DNA of 64,000 bases, taken from positions 124,001 through 188,000 of the forward strand of contig JANQMR010000024.1 in NCBI GenBank assembly GCA_028279985.1, in the 5' to 3' direction. The notes below the pieces were generated by a model. It saw nothing but the letters and a program-made list of their open reading frames with translations, was not told where the DNA came from and searched no databases. The stretch is from Woeseiaceae bacterium (GTDB taxonomy: Bacteria; Pseudomonadota; Gammaproteobacteria; Steroidobacterales; Woeseiaceae). Below are positions 33,272-42,662 of the stretch, in pieces (position 1 is the first letter of the stretch; each line of letters begins with the position of its first letter). The position numbers were made by a program, and so were the translations under genes.

Positions 33272-33510
33272 AACGACCTCAAAAAAACACACCCGCCGGG
33301 AAAATCGACGCCGGGCAGGTGCGGATATGGTACTCGTAAACGCAGGCGTCGGCCCAGCGAATTACGACCGAACTATGCGGGATCAATGTTGCAGAATTAA
33401 TAAGGTCGGTATTTTCTTACGGTTTTTACCGGCTTTTTGCGCTGCAACACCGACTCGTGCCGGCGAGGAGGGAACGAAACGGGGAAGCCTCGCGCGCAAA
33501 CACCAGGGCT

Positions 33511-34662
33511 TCACACACGCTTGTTGACGTAGCTTCTACCCAGTTTCCCGATCGAATTGCAGCCGAGCAGCGCCATGGTCCGCGCGACTTCGTCGCGTAA
33601 CAAGGTCAAGGCCCGCTCGACGCCGGCCTCGCCGCCGGCTGCCAGCGCAAACAGATAAGCGCGACCGATACTGCAGGCATTGGCGCCCAGTGCGATGGCT
33701 TTGACGACGTGTGTCCCGCGTCGGATACCGCCGTCACAAATGATTTCGAGACGGTCGCGCAAGGCATCGGCGACTGCGGCGATACAATCGACGGGCGCCG
33801 GCGCGGATTCCAACTGACGGCCGCCGTGGTTCGACAACATCACGGCCGTGGCGCCCGCATCCGCCGCCTTGCGGCAGTCTTCGACGGTTTGTACGCCCTT
33901 GATCACCAGCGCGCCGTCCCAGCGCGCCCTGAGCCACTCGACGTCCTTCCAGGTCAGCGAGCGCTCCAGTTCCCGATCGATGAAATCGCGTACCCCCTGT
34001 TTGACGGCCTTCGCCGCCGAGTCGCTGCGTGTGATGTTCACCATGTCGAGATCTTTCCCCAGTACGGCGCGTATCAGCCAGCCGGGATGCGCGGCGAAGC
34101 TCAGCGCCTGGCGGAGACGGGAACGCGGCGACGCCGAGAATCCGTGCACGAAATCGCGTTCCCGGTTGCCGGCGACCGGCGTGTCAACCGTGAGCGCGAT
34201 CGCCGCGTAACCGCCGGCCTTGCAGTGCGCGATCCACTCTTCCGTCAGGCCGCGATCCCTGAAGATATATAGCTGGTAGAGCTTCGGACCGTCGGTCACC
34301 CTGGCCATGTCCTCGATGGTCGCGGTGCCCAGCGTCGAAAGGCTGTAGATCATGCCGAACCTCGCCGCATTTCGAGCCACGGCCGGTTCGCCTTCGCGAT
34401 GAAACAGTTTCGACGCCCCCGTCGGCGAGATCATGACCGGCCAGTCCACCGGCTGGCCGAACAACCGGGTCTTGAGATCGACGCGACTGACGTCGGAGAG
34501 CTGCGACGGCATGAGCTCGTATTCGTCGAACGCGGCGGTGTTCCGCCTGAGGGTCAGCTCGTCGTCCGCGCCGCCGTCCATGTAGTGAAAAACCGGCGCC
34601 GGCAGTCGGCGCTTCGCGATTCGGCGGAAATCGGAGACGTTGTTACAACTGGAGAACTTCAT
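33511..34662 (-). CDS. FMN-dependent alpha-hydroxy-acid dehydrogenase (L-lactate dehydrogenase-like)
   Basis: This 383-residue TIM-barrel flavoenzyme oxidises an L-2-hydroxy acid such as L-lactate to the keto acid, probably feeding the quinone pool. The active-site block is SNHGGRQLESAPAP (catalytic His and Arg). Other family blocks are YMDGGADDE near the N-terminus, SPTGASKLFHREGE, LTVDTPVAGNRERD and DGGIRRGTHVVKAIALGA. The start is the ATG at 34662 (MKFSSCNNVSDFRRIAKRRLP), which fits the family; longer frames would enter the COX15 leader. Substrate specificity cannot be decided from sequence alone. Divergent from the heme A synthase gene. Confidence 0.92.
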   Translation of the reverse strand: MKFSSCNNVSDFRRIAKRRLPAPVFHYMDGGADDELTLRRNTAAFDEYELMPSQLSDVSRVDLKTRLFGQPVDWPVMISPTGASKLFHREGEPAVARNAARFGMIYSLSTLGTATIEDMARVTDGPKLYQLYIFRDRGLTEEWIAHCKAGGYAAIALTVDTPVAGNRERDFVHGFSASPRSRLRQALSFAAHPGWLIRAVLGKDLDMVNITRSDSAAKAVKQGVRDFIDRELERSLTWKDVEWLRARWDGALVIKGVQTVEDCRKAADAGATAVMLSNHGGRQLESAPAPVDCIAAVADALRDRLEIICDGGIRRGTHVVKAIALGANACSIGRAYLFALAAGGEAGVERALTLLRDEVARTMALLGCNSIGKLGRSYVNKRV

Positions 34663-34759
34663 TGTGGCAGAATAACACGGAACCCGGAGGCGCCCGGGTC
34701 GTCGACCCCGGCGCAGGTTCGCACTTTTCTCGTCTCGCCTTTTCCCTGGACTTCTGTCA

Positions 34760-35875
34760 GTGAGTGAAATTCCGGTTCCGTCGCGGCAGGATCGCACCGT
34801 CGCGATCTGGCTTCTTTGCCTCTCGGGCCTCGTGTTTGCGATGGTCGTGCTGGGCGGCGTCACCCGTCTGACCGGTTCGGGCCTGTCGATGGTGGACTGG
34901 AAGCCGCTGACCGGCGCCTTACCGCCGCTGAGCGAGGCGGACTGGCAACGACTGTTCGACATGTACCGGCAGTCGCCCGAGTTTCAGAAGGTCAATTCAC
35001 ACATGGACGTCCATGCGTTCAAGGGAATTTTCTGGCTGGAGTACCTGCACCGCGTGCTGGGCCGCATCATCGGGATCGCTTTTTTGCTTCCGTTCGTCTT
35101 TTTTGCGGCGCGCGGCTACATCGGCCTCAAGCAATGGCCCAAATACCTGCTGATGTTCCTGCTCGGCGGATTGCAGGGGCTGCTGGGCTGGTACATGGTA
35201 AAAAGCGGCCTGGTCGACGTGCCGCACGTCAGCCAGTACCGCCTGACGGCACACCTGGTGGCGGCATTCCTGATTTACTCGTACCTGTTCTGGGTCGCGC
35301 TGTCGCTCCTGTACCCGGGCCGGGGCGACAGCGTGCGGCCCTGGTTCGGCCGCAGCATCGCCCTGACCGCAATGGTCTGTCTGACCGTCTTCTCGGGCGG
35401 CTTCGTCGCCGGCCTGGACGCAGGCAAAATCTATAATACATTCCCGACGATGGGCGGCCACTGGCTGCCGCCGGGGCTGTACGCGCTCGACCCGTTCTGG
35501 AGAAACCTGTTCGAGAACACGACGACCGTGCAGTTCAACCATCGCCTGCTCGCGATCGCAACATTCTGTGTCATCGTCTTGTTCTGGCTCGGCGCACGCC
35601 GGGCCGATCTACCCGCCCGCGCGCGGCTGGGGATCAATGCCGTCTTGCACGCGGCCGCGCTGCAAATGGTGCTGGGGATATCGACGCTGCTCCTGGCCGT
35701 GCCGGTCAGCCTCGGCGCCGCGCACCAGGCCGCGGCCCTGTTGCTGTTGACGGCTTGCCTGCTGGTCGTCCACAGCTTGCGGCCGGCTCCGCAGTCGCAA
35801 CGATTGCGACAATCGGACCTGCCGCCTGCACTGGACGAGGCCCGCGCGACCGGGGGCTCGAGGGTTACCGAATAA
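34760..35875 (+). CDS. ctaA: Heme A synthase, COX15/CtaA family
   Basis: This 371-residue membrane protein with eight predicted helices converts heme O to heme A for aa3-type cytochrome oxidase. The first helix region has GGVTRLTGSGLSMVDWKP, the COX15 type-2 signature, and conserved heme-ligand histidines are in HRVLGRIIG, LTAHLV, FNHRLLA and AAHQAAA. The length and the MYRQSPEFQKVN loop match proteobacterial COX15. The start is GTG. It is followed after 50 bp by hemN, another heme gene, suggesting functional grouping. Confidence 0.94.
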   Translation: MSEIPVPSRQDRTVAIWLLCLSGLVFAMVVLGGVTRLTGSGLSMVDWKPLTGALPPLSEADWQRLFDMYRQSPEFQKVNSHMDVHAFKGIFWLEYLHRVLGRIIGIAFLLPFVFFAARGYIGLKQWPKYLLMFLLGGLQGLLGWYMVKSGLVDVPHVSQYRLTAHLVAAFLIYSYLFWVALSLLYPGRGDSVRPWFGRSIALTAMVCLTVFSGGFVAGLDAGKIYNTFPTMGGHWLPPGLYALDPFWRNLFENTTTVQFNHRLLAIATFCVIVLFWLGARRADLPARARLGINAVLHAAALQMVLGISTLLLAVPVSLGAAHQAAALLLLTACLLVVHSLRPAPQSQRLRQSDLPPALDEARATGGSRVTE

Positions 35876-35925
35876 GTGCTATTACCGATAGTCCGAAGCA
35901 GCTTTTTCCGGGACTATCGGCGGTC

Positions 35926-37347
35926 ATGGTGGCCAATGCCCTGCATACCGGCGGCAACGACGGGACCGCCGACGTCGTTTTCGACCAGGCGCTGATCGAG
36001 CGTTACGGCGGACGGGGACCGCGTTACACCTCGTACCCTACGGCCCTGCAGTTCTCAGGCGCGGTGAACGCCGCCGCCTACGAACAACACGCGAGGCTCA
36101 GCAATCGCAGGCCGCAGCCGCTGTCCCTGTACGTCCACATCCCGTTTTGCCAAAGCCTTTGTTATTACTGCGGGTGCAACAAGATCGTCACCCGCAACCA
36201 GGCGCGGGTCGATCGATACCTCGAACTGTTGCATCGTGAGATCGAGCTGCAATCCGGGCTGTTCGACCGCTCCCGAAAGACCCGCCAACTGCACTTCGGC
36301 GGCGGCACGCCGACCTATCTGGGGATCGGACAACTGGCGCTGTTGATGGAAGCGCTCGATGACGCGTTTCGGTTCGAACCTGTTGGCCAACGCGAGTTCT
36401 CGATCGAGGTCGATCCGCGCAGCATCGAGCACGGCTCGATGCGCCATCTCGCCGAGCTCGGCTTCAACCGTATCAGCCTGGGCATACAGGATTTCGATCC
36501 GGACGTGCAGCGCGCCGTCAACCGCGAGCAGACGCGCGACGACATCCATGCGCTGGTCAACGACGCGCGCAGTCATGGCATCGAGTCCATCTCCTTCGAC
36601 CTGATTTACGGCCTGCCGCTGCAGAGCGTCGCGCGTTTCGACGCAACGCTCGACACCGTGATCGGCATGCGCCCCGACCGCCTGGCGGTCTACAACTATG
36701 CGCACCTGCCGGAACGATTCAAGGGCCAGCGCATGATCCGCGACACCGACATTCCGTCGCCGCAGACCAGGCTCGAGATCCTGCACCACACGATCGACAG
36801 GCTGATGGACGCCGGCTACCAATACGTGGGCATGGACCACTTCGCTTTGCCGGACGACGAGCTCGTCATGGCGCGGTACGACGGGAGCCTGCAGCGCAAC
36901 TTCCAGGGTTACTCCACACACGGCAACTGTGACCTGATCGGACTCGGCGCGAGCGCAATCAGCAGCATCGGCGAGCTTTACGCGCAGAACGAAGTCACTA
37001 CCGCCGGCTACGAGGCCAGCCTCGAATCCGGCAGGCTGCCGGTCGTTCGCGGCATTGTGGTAGACGCCGACGACCGGCGGCGCGCGGACGTCATCCAGAC
37101 CCTGATGTGCTTCGACCGGCTGTCCTTCGACGACTTCGAGCGCCGCCATGCCGTCGACTTCGGGCGTTACTTCGAGACCGAGCTAGAGTGCCTGGCACCG
37201 CTCGCACGCGACGGCCTGGTCGAAATCGACGATGCCGGTATCTCGATTACCCCCAGTGGCAGGCTGCTTTTGCGCAGCATTGCCATGGTGTTCGATCGGC
37301 ACCTGGTACGGCAGTCGGACGAGCGGCGTTTCTCGAAGGCAATTTGA
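35926..37347 (+). CDS. hemN: Oxygen-independent coproporphyrinogen III oxidase (radical SAM)
   Basis: HemN converts coproporphyrinogen III to protoporphyrinogen IX without oxygen, using two S-adenosylmethionine. The 473-residue protein has the radical-SAM CQSLCYYCGC motif near residue 75, which with the extra cysteine is the HemN-specific form. LHFGGGTPTYLG, EVDPRSI, RISLGIQDFD and YNYAHLPERFKGQRMI, typical of true HemN rather than HemW, are also present. The ATG at 35926 is chosen for length and family start; no clear FNR box was found upstream. Downstream it converges with ilvE. Confidence 0.95.
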   Translation: MVANALHTGGNDGTADVVFDQALIERYGGRGPRYTSYPTALQFSGAVNAAAYEQHARLSNRRPQPLSLYVHIPFCQSLCYYCGCNKIVTRNQARVDRYLELLHREIELQSGLFDRSRKTRQLHFGGGTPTYLGIGQLALLMEALDDAFRFEPVGQREFSIEVDPRSIEHGSMRHLAELGFNRISLGIQDFDPDVQRAVNREQTRDDIHALVNDARSHGIESISFDLIYGLPLQSVARFDATLDTVIGMRPDRLAVYNYAHLPERFKGQRMIRDTDIPSPQTRLEILHHTIDRLMDAGYQYVGMDHFALPDDELVMARYDGSLQRNFQGYSTHGNCDLIGLGASAISSIGELYAQNEVTTAGYEASLESGRLPVVRGIVVDADDRRRADVIQTLMCFDRLSFDDFERRHAVDFGRYFETELECLAPLARDGLVEIDDAGISITPSGRLLLRSIAMVFDRHLVRQSDERRFSKAI

Positions 37348-37378
37348 GACAGGGTACCTAAACCCAGGTAATTCAGAA

Positions 37379-38374
37379 TCAGGGATTGACCGCCGTCAAC
37401 CAGCCGTGCGTATCCGGCGACCTGCCGAACTGGATGTCCTGCAGCGCCTTGCGCAGTCGTTCGGTATTCGGTCCGGCGGTACCGTCGCGCACCGCCGTCG
37501 TATTACCCCGATACACGAGCTGTCCCACGGGCGCGAGCGCCGCCGCGGTGCCGGACAAGGCCGCTTCATGACTTTTCGACCACTGCAAGAGCTCGTCCAC
37601 CGTGAAGTTGCGTTCGTTGACCCGATAGCCGAGATCGGCGGCCAGGGTCAGAATCGACGCCCGCGTCATGCCGTGCAGGAAACTCGAGTCCAGCGGCTTG
37701 GTGATGACCTCGTCGTCGCTGATCAAAAGGAAGTTCGACGCACCGGTTTCCTGGACGTCGCCGCCGGGACAAAACAACACCTGGTCGACACCGAACTCGG
37801 CCTTGGCTTCCAGCGTCGGTCCGAGCGCGGCCGCATAGTTGCCGCCGGTCTTGGTGCTGCCGAGTTGCTCCGTGGACCGGGCCCTGGCGTCGTCGACGAG
37901 CAGCTTCAGCGGCCCTGCGCCGCCTTTGAAATAGTCGCCCACCGGCGAGGCCAGCACGAAGAGCAGCGCCTCGCTCGAGGGCGCGGCGGCCGCACCGATG
38001 TTCGGCAGCGTCCCGATCAGGGTCGGCCTCAAGTACAGCGAACTCGGCGGCGCCGGGACCTCGTCGGCGTGCCGCAGGACGAGATCGACCACCATACCCG
38101 ACAGCAAGCTTTCCTCCGGCACCGGCAGGCTCAGGGAGGCGGCGCTGCGCTGCATGCGCAGGACATGATCGGCGAGCCTGAAAACGTACACCTTGCCGTC
38201 ATCCCACCGATACGCCTTGAAACCCTCGAAACAGGTGCTCGCATAGTGGAGGACATGTGCCGCCGGATGGATCGGAATCGGCGCGAGGGGCACGATGGAC
38301 GGAGCCTGCCAGGCTCCCTGCTCGAAGCTTGCGGTGACGAAACTGTCGCAGAAAGTAGTGCCGAACGTGCTCAT
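37379..38374 (-). CDS. ilvE: Branched-chain amino acid aminotransferase
   Basis: This PLP class IV aminotransferase of about 331 residues exchanges amino groups between glutamate and branched-chain keto acids. The PLP lysine lies in STKTGGNYAAAL. Other family blocks are HYASTCFEGFKAYR, LYLRPTLIG, GDVQETGASNFLL, and FLHGMTRASIL. The sequence belongs to the eukaryote-like/bacterial BCAT type II group rather than E. coli IlvE. The start at 38374 (MSTFGTTFCD) gives the usual length. It acts in the same pathway as ilvI/ilvH and leuCD elsewhere in the window. Confidence 0.93.
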   Translation of the reverse strand: MSTFGTTFCDSFVTASFEQGAWQAPSIVPLAPIPIHPAAHVLHYASTCFEGFKAYRWDDGKVYVFRLADHVLRMQRSAASLSLPVPEESLLSGMVVDLVLRHADEVPAPPSSLYLRPTLIGTLPNIGAAAAPSSEALLFVLASPVGDYFKGGAGPLKLLVDDARARSTEQLGSTKTGGNYAAALGPTLEAKAEFGVDQVLFCPGGDVQETGASNFLLISDDEVITKPLDSSFLHGMTRASILTLAADLGYRVNERNFTVDELLQWSKSHEAALSGTAAALAPVGQLVYRGNTTAVRDGTAGPNTERLRKALQDIQFGRSPDTHGWLTAVNP

Positions 38375-38639
38375 GCCGTATTCCGGGCCGGTAGTCGTGA
38401 GGGGCGTAACTTTGCCATCAAACCGACGCGCTTGGCCATACCATGATTCAGTTGTTTCGCGGCCCTCTCTTCGCAGCCCTCCCGAGTAGACCGGGCAGAC
38501 CGAGAGGCCCCCGATTCGAGGGCCGGACATGAGCGGGATCGAGCTAGTGTCCCGTCCCGCCCTGCGTAACGCCGGCCGCGGTTCAAGTGGCGCGCCAACA
38601 ACGGTACTATGCGGGTTCCCGCGCGTCCTGGAGAATCGA

Positions 38640-39518
38640 ATGACGATACGCTTGCCAGCCGTGCTGTTGCTCGCTGTCTGCGCCACCGCCGGCGCCCAGG
38701 ACCTCGCGACGGCATTCGACAGCGAAGAGATTGCCCCCGGCATACACGTGCTGTACGGCGCTGACGGCAAATTCGGCGGCGGGAACATGGCGCTGCTGGT
38801 CGGCGACGACGAGATCGTCTTGATCGACGACAGCATGGAGCCGCTCGCGCCGCTTTTGATCGAACGTGTGACCGGTATCGCCGGCCGGCCCGTCGATTTC
38901 GTCATCAACACCCACGTGCACGGCGACCACGCCGGCGGGAACGCCGCGCTCGCCGAGACGGGCACCACCGTCGTCGCCCATGACAACATTCGCAAGCGCC
39001 TGATCGTCGATCCCTCGCCCGCCGGCGGCGCCGGCGGCCTGCCGGTCATCACCTTCGGCGACGGGATCAGCTTTCACGTCAACGGCATGGAAGCAAAGGT
39101 CTTTCACGTCCCGACGGCACATACCGACGGCGACAGCGCGATCGAGTTCCGCGGCGCCAACGTGATCCATACCGGCGACCTCTGGTTCCACGACCTGTTT
39201 CCGTTCATCGACCTCAACAGCGGGGGCAGCGTGGACGGTTACATCGCCGGACAGCAGAAGATCATCGCGATGGCGAACGACGACACGAAGATCATTCCCG
39301 GTCACGGCCCCGTGGCCGGCAGGGCGGAGCTCAAACGCGACACGGCGATGCTGATCGACAGCCGCGAGCGGATCAAGGCACTTTTCGATCAGGGCATGAG
39401 CGAGGATGCGATCGTGGCCGCCAATCCGCTGGCAATCTATCACGACGACTACAACTGGCAATTCATCACGACCGAGCGCATCGCCCGCACCCTGGTCCGC
39501 GACTTGGCAGGGGAGTAG
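38640..39518 (+). CDS. Secreted metallo-beta-lactamase-fold hydrolase
   Basis: The 292-residue protein has a signal peptide (cleavage after AGA-Q near 20) and an MBL fold with the dizinc motif NTHVHGDHAGGN. Further ligands lie in AHTDGDSAIE and HTGDLWFHD, and the C-terminal PGHGPVAG. It is a periplasmic hydrolase of broad MBL family; without a known close relative I do not assign beta-lactam activity. A GGAG site precedes the ATG by 8 nt. The M20 peptidase gene begins 4 bp after its stop, and a serine beta-lactamase-like gene follows, so the three appear to be one operon. Confidence 0.9.
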   Translation: MTIRLPAVLLLAVCATAGAQDLATAFDSEEIAPGIHVLYGADGKFGGGNMALLVGDDEIVLIDDSMEPLAPLLIERVTGIAGRPVDFVINTHVHGDHAGGNAALAETGTTVVAHDNIRKRLIVDPSPAGGAGGLPVITFGDGISFHVNGMEAKVFHVPTAHTDGDSAIEFRGANVIHTGDLWFHDLFPFIDLNSGGSVDGYIAGQQKIIAMANDDTKIIPGHGPVAGRAELKRDTAMLIDSRERIKALFDQGMSEDAIVAANPLAIYHDDYNWQFITTERIARTLVRDLAGE

Positions 39519-39522
39519 GGAC

Positions 39523-40953
39523 ATGGACAAGGACAAAACCGCGAGTTTCGTGAACGGACTGTGGGACGACTCGATCATTCCCGAGCTCTGCGACTACATC
39601 GCGATACCGAACAAATCGCCGCACTTCGACCCGGACTGGGAAGCCAACGGCCATATGGAAAAAGCCGTACGGCAGCTCGAAGCCTGGTGCAAGGACCAGC
39701 CGATCAAGGACATGAAAGTCGAGATCGTGCGTATCGAAGGACGTACGCCGCTGCTGTTCGTGGACATCCCCGGCGCTTCCGACGATGTGGTGCTCTTGTA
39801 TGGACACTACGACAAACAGCCGGAGTTCAGCGGCTGGGAGCCGGAGCTGGCGCCATGGAAAGCGACGATTCGCGACGGCAAGCTCTACGGCCGGGGCGGC
39901 GCCGACGACGGTTACGCGGTCTTCGGTTCGCTGACCGCGATCCGGGCGATGCAGGAACAGGGGGTACCGCACGCGCACTGCGTGGTGCTGATCGAGGGCT
40001 GCGAGGAGTCCGGCAGTTTCGACCTGCCCTATTACATCGAACGGCTGGAAGACCGGATCGGCTCACCCGATCTGGTCGTCTGCCTGGACGCCGAATGCGG
40101 CAATTACGACCAGCTCTGGTGCACGACCTCGCTGCGCGGCAATCTGACCGGTACCCTCAGGGTGGACGTCATGACAGAAGGGGTCCATTCAGGCTCCGCC
40201 GGCGGCGTCGTGCCGTCGAGTTTCCGGGTCCTGCGCCAACTGCTGTCGCGTCTCGAGAACGAGTCCACGGGCCGCGTCGAAGCCGAGGCCCTGTGGGTGG
40301 ACATTCCCGAACACCGGATCGAACAGGCCAAGCTCGCGGCCGAAACGCTCGGCGAGTCGGTGTATCGCAAATACCCCTGGGCCGTTACGGACCCCAGTCC
40401 CGGAGAATCTCCCTACGAGCTGATGCTCAACAACACCTGGCGGCCCACCTTGAGCATCACCGGCGCCGACGGGCTGCCGGCGCTGGTGGACGCCGGCAAC
40501 GTGCAACTGCCGTACACGACGCTGAAACTGTCGTTCCGCCTGCCGCCGACCTGCGACGCGGACCGGGCCGCCGCCGATGTCAAGGCGCTGCTCGAGGCCG
40601 ACACGCCGCCGCTGTCCCGGGTGTCGTTCGAGGCCGATGCCGCGATGGCCGGCTGGAACGCACCGCCCGTCGCCGATTGGCTGGCCGCCTCGATGCAGCG
40701 GGCATCGCAAGCGTTTTTCGGCAAGCCTTCGATGTACATGGGTACCGGCGGCACGATCCCTTTCATGGGGATGCTCGGCGAACGCTTCCCCGATGCGCAG
40801 TTTCTGATTACGGGCCTGCTGGGTCCCAATTCGAACGCGCACGGACCCAACGAATTCCTGCACATCGACACCGGCAAGCGCCTCACCGCCTGTGTCGCAC
40901 AAGTGCTGGAAGACCACTATAAAGAAAAAACCGGCGTCAAGGCGGCCGCCTGA
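39523..40953 (+). CDS. M20-family metallopeptidase (carnosinase-like dipeptidase)
   Basis: This 476-residue zinc aminoacyl hydrolase has the M20 metal ligands in order: GHYDKQPEF (His and Asp), GRGGADDGY, EGCEESGS (catalytic and ligand Glu), CLDAECG, and NSNAHGPNEFLH near the C-terminus. The size and the MGTGGTIPFMG block match the CNDP-type dipeptidase branch. No signal peptide is present, so it is likely cytosolic, unlike its two operon neighbours. It probably hydrolyses small peptides or acylated amino acids. Its stop and the next gene's ATG are 1 bp apart. Confidence 0.93.
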   Translation: MDKDKTASFVNGLWDDSIIPELCDYIAIPNKSPHFDPDWEANGHMEKAVRQLEAWCKDQPIKDMKVEIVRIEGRTPLLFVDIPGASDDVVLLYGHYDKQPEFSGWEPELAPWKATIRDGKLYGRGGADDGYAVFGSLTAIRAMQEQGVPHAHCVVLIEGCEESGSFDLPYYIERLEDRIGSPDLVVCLDAECGNYDQLWCTTSLRGNLTGTLRVDVMTEGVHSGSAGGVVPSSFRVLRQLLSRLENESTGRVEAEALWVDIPEHRIEQAKLAAETLGESVYRKYPWAVTDPSPGESPYELMLNNTWRPTLSITGADGLPALVDAGNVQLPYTTLKLSFRLPPTCDADRAAADVKALLEADTPPLSRVSFEADAAMAGWNAPPVADWLAASMQRASQAFFGKPSMYMGTGGTIPFMGMLGERFPDAQFLITGLLGPNSNAHGPNEFLHIDTGKRLTACVAQVLEDHYKEKTGVKAAA

Positions 40954-40954
40954 G

Positions 40955-42595
40955 ATGCCGGGCATGCATCGAGCAAAACGCACACCGGTACTGCTCCCTG
41001 TCGCGGCACTGCTCGCGTTTGCGGGTGCGTACGCGGAGGACCCCGTGCCGATACCGGAAGTGTTACCGGAAGTCTCTGCCTCGCTCGAACGCGCCGTCGA
41101 GCGAGGCGATGCGCGCGCGATTGCCGTCGGCTTGTATGCCCGCGGCAAGACCGCGTTCAAGGGGTTCGGTCGTGTCGGCGGAGACGATGCACGCCGTCCC
41201 GATGCCGATACGCTGTTCGAAATCGGTTCGATCACCAAGGTATTCACGACGCTCCTGGCGCAAACCCAGGTCGACGCCGACCGGCTGGCCTGGGATCGGA
41301 CCCTGGCCGACAGCCTGAGCGAACAGGAGTTCGCCAGCCTTTCGGTGGCCGAGATCCGAATCGGCGAGTTGGCGAACCATACGTCGGGTTTACCGCGCCT
41401 GCCGGACAATCTGCGCGCCGAGAATCCAATGGACCCCTACAGGGGTTACGGGCGCCGCAACTTGATGTCTTTCCTGGAGTCTTTCGAGGTACGAAGCCTC
41501 GACAAGACCTACGCTTACTCGAACCTGGGCACGGGCCTGCTCGGCGAGCTGGCGGCCGATGCCGCGGGACTCGGCTACGCCGACGCGATAAGGCGCGACG
41601 TTCTCGAACCGCTTGGAATGCACGACAGCGGCGTCGAGCTCGCCGACCCGGCGCGCTTGGCGCCGGGTTTCAGCGCGGGCGCAGACATGCCCCGATGGAG
41701 CGGGTTCGACGCGCTGGCCGGGGCCGGCGCGCTGGTTTCGTCGGTGAACGACCTGCTTCGGTTTGTCGACCGGAACCTCGCGGCCGACGCACCCGATCCT
41801 GCGCTGACGGCGATACGCGATCGGATCCGGCCCGGGGATACGGCCTTCGGCTGGCACGTGCAGGACGGCGAAGACGGGGCCCGGATTTACTGGCACAACG
41901 GCGGGACCGGAGGCTACGCCAGTTTCCTCGCGATTCGTCCCGATAACGCGACGGGCGTCGTCATCCTTTCGACGTCCACCGAATACAATGCGATTACCGA
42001 GTTGGGTATTGCGCAAATCACCGGCAAGGCCGCAAACCGCGACGTCGCCGATATCCGCGCCTATCCGGGTGCTTACCGGATTACCGAGAATATGGTTTTG
42101 ACCGTCTTCATCGAAGACGACCGGCTTTTCGGCCAGGCGACCGGTCAAACTCCTTTCCCGCTGACGCGGGACGGCGAACACGCGTTCGTTTTTGCCGCGG
42201 CCGGCATTCGTATCGTTTTCGACGTCGACACGTCGGGCACGGCACGAAGGTTGACGCTGAACCAGGGTGGGCAATCGCTGCCCGGCGAGCGTGTTTCGGA
42301 CGAGGAAGGTATTCGAACCAGGACCGCCATCGCGCTGGCGCCGGAGCGACTCGACGATTATGCCGGCGACTATCGGCTGACGGCCGATTTGACGATCACG
42401 GTGCTGGCCCGCGATGGACAGTTGTATGCACGGCTCACCGGCCAGTCGGCGTTTCCGGTGTTCCCTTACGAAGCCGACCGCTTTTTCTTCAAGGTCGTCG
42501 ATGCCGAACTGCACTTCGAACGCGGCGTCGACGGCACCGTCAACGCCGTGGTTCTCAAGCAGGCGGGCGAACAACGCGCGCCGCGCATCGAATAA
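40955..42595 (+). CDS. Serine beta-lactamase-like hydrolase with two tandem C-terminal domains
   Basis: This 546-residue secreted protein has a signal peptide (about 1-27). The class C/penicillin-binding-like core has SITK (Ser92-Lys95), YSN (about 186-188) and HNGGTGG (about 312). The last ~180 residues form two copies of a DUF3471-like beta domain (DYAGDYRL..., YPGAYRI..., each about 80 residues). Such proteins can be esterases or D-aminopeptidases as well as lactamases. It follows the MBL-fold and M20 genes as the third operon gene. The stop codon is duplicated in a 10-bp repeat. Confidence 0.91.
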   Translation: MPGMHRAKRTPVLLPVAALLAFAGAYAEDPVPIPEVLPEVSASLERAVERGDARAIAVGLYARGKTAFKGFGRVGGDDARRPDADTLFEIGSITKVFTTLLAQTQVDADRLAWDRTLADSLSEQEFASLSVAEIRIGELANHTSGLPRLPDNLRAENPMDPYRGYGRRNLMSFLESFEVRSLDKTYAYSNLGTGLLGELAADAAGLGYADAIRRDVLEPLGMHDSGVELADPARLAPGFSAGADMPRWSGFDALAGAGALVSSVNDLLRFVDRNLAADAPDPALTAIRDRIRPGDTAFGWHVQDGEDGARIYWHNGGTGGYASFLAIRPDNATGVVILSTSTEYNAITELGIAQITGKAANRDVADIRAYPGAYRITENMVLTVFIEDDRLFGQATGQTPFPLTRDGEHAFVFAAAGIRIVFDVDTSGTARRLTLNQGGQSLPGERVSDEEGIRTRTAIALAPERLDDYAGDYRLTADLTITVLARDGQLYARLTGQSAFPVFPYEADRFFFKVVDAELHFERGVDGTVNAVVLKQAGEQRAPRIE

Positions 42596-42619
42596 AATCG
42601 AATAAACCGGATCGAGTAG
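42587..42619. repeat. 10-bp duplication of the stop-codon region
   Basis: ATCGAATAAA (Ile-Glu-stop plus 1 bp) at 42587-42596 is repeated exactly at 42597-42606, with a degenerate third copy (ATCGAGTAG) at 42611-42619. Confidence 0.88.
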
Positions 42620-42662
42620 CCCGGGAAAACGGGCTGTCTCGAAATCGTTCGAAGCCGCGCGC

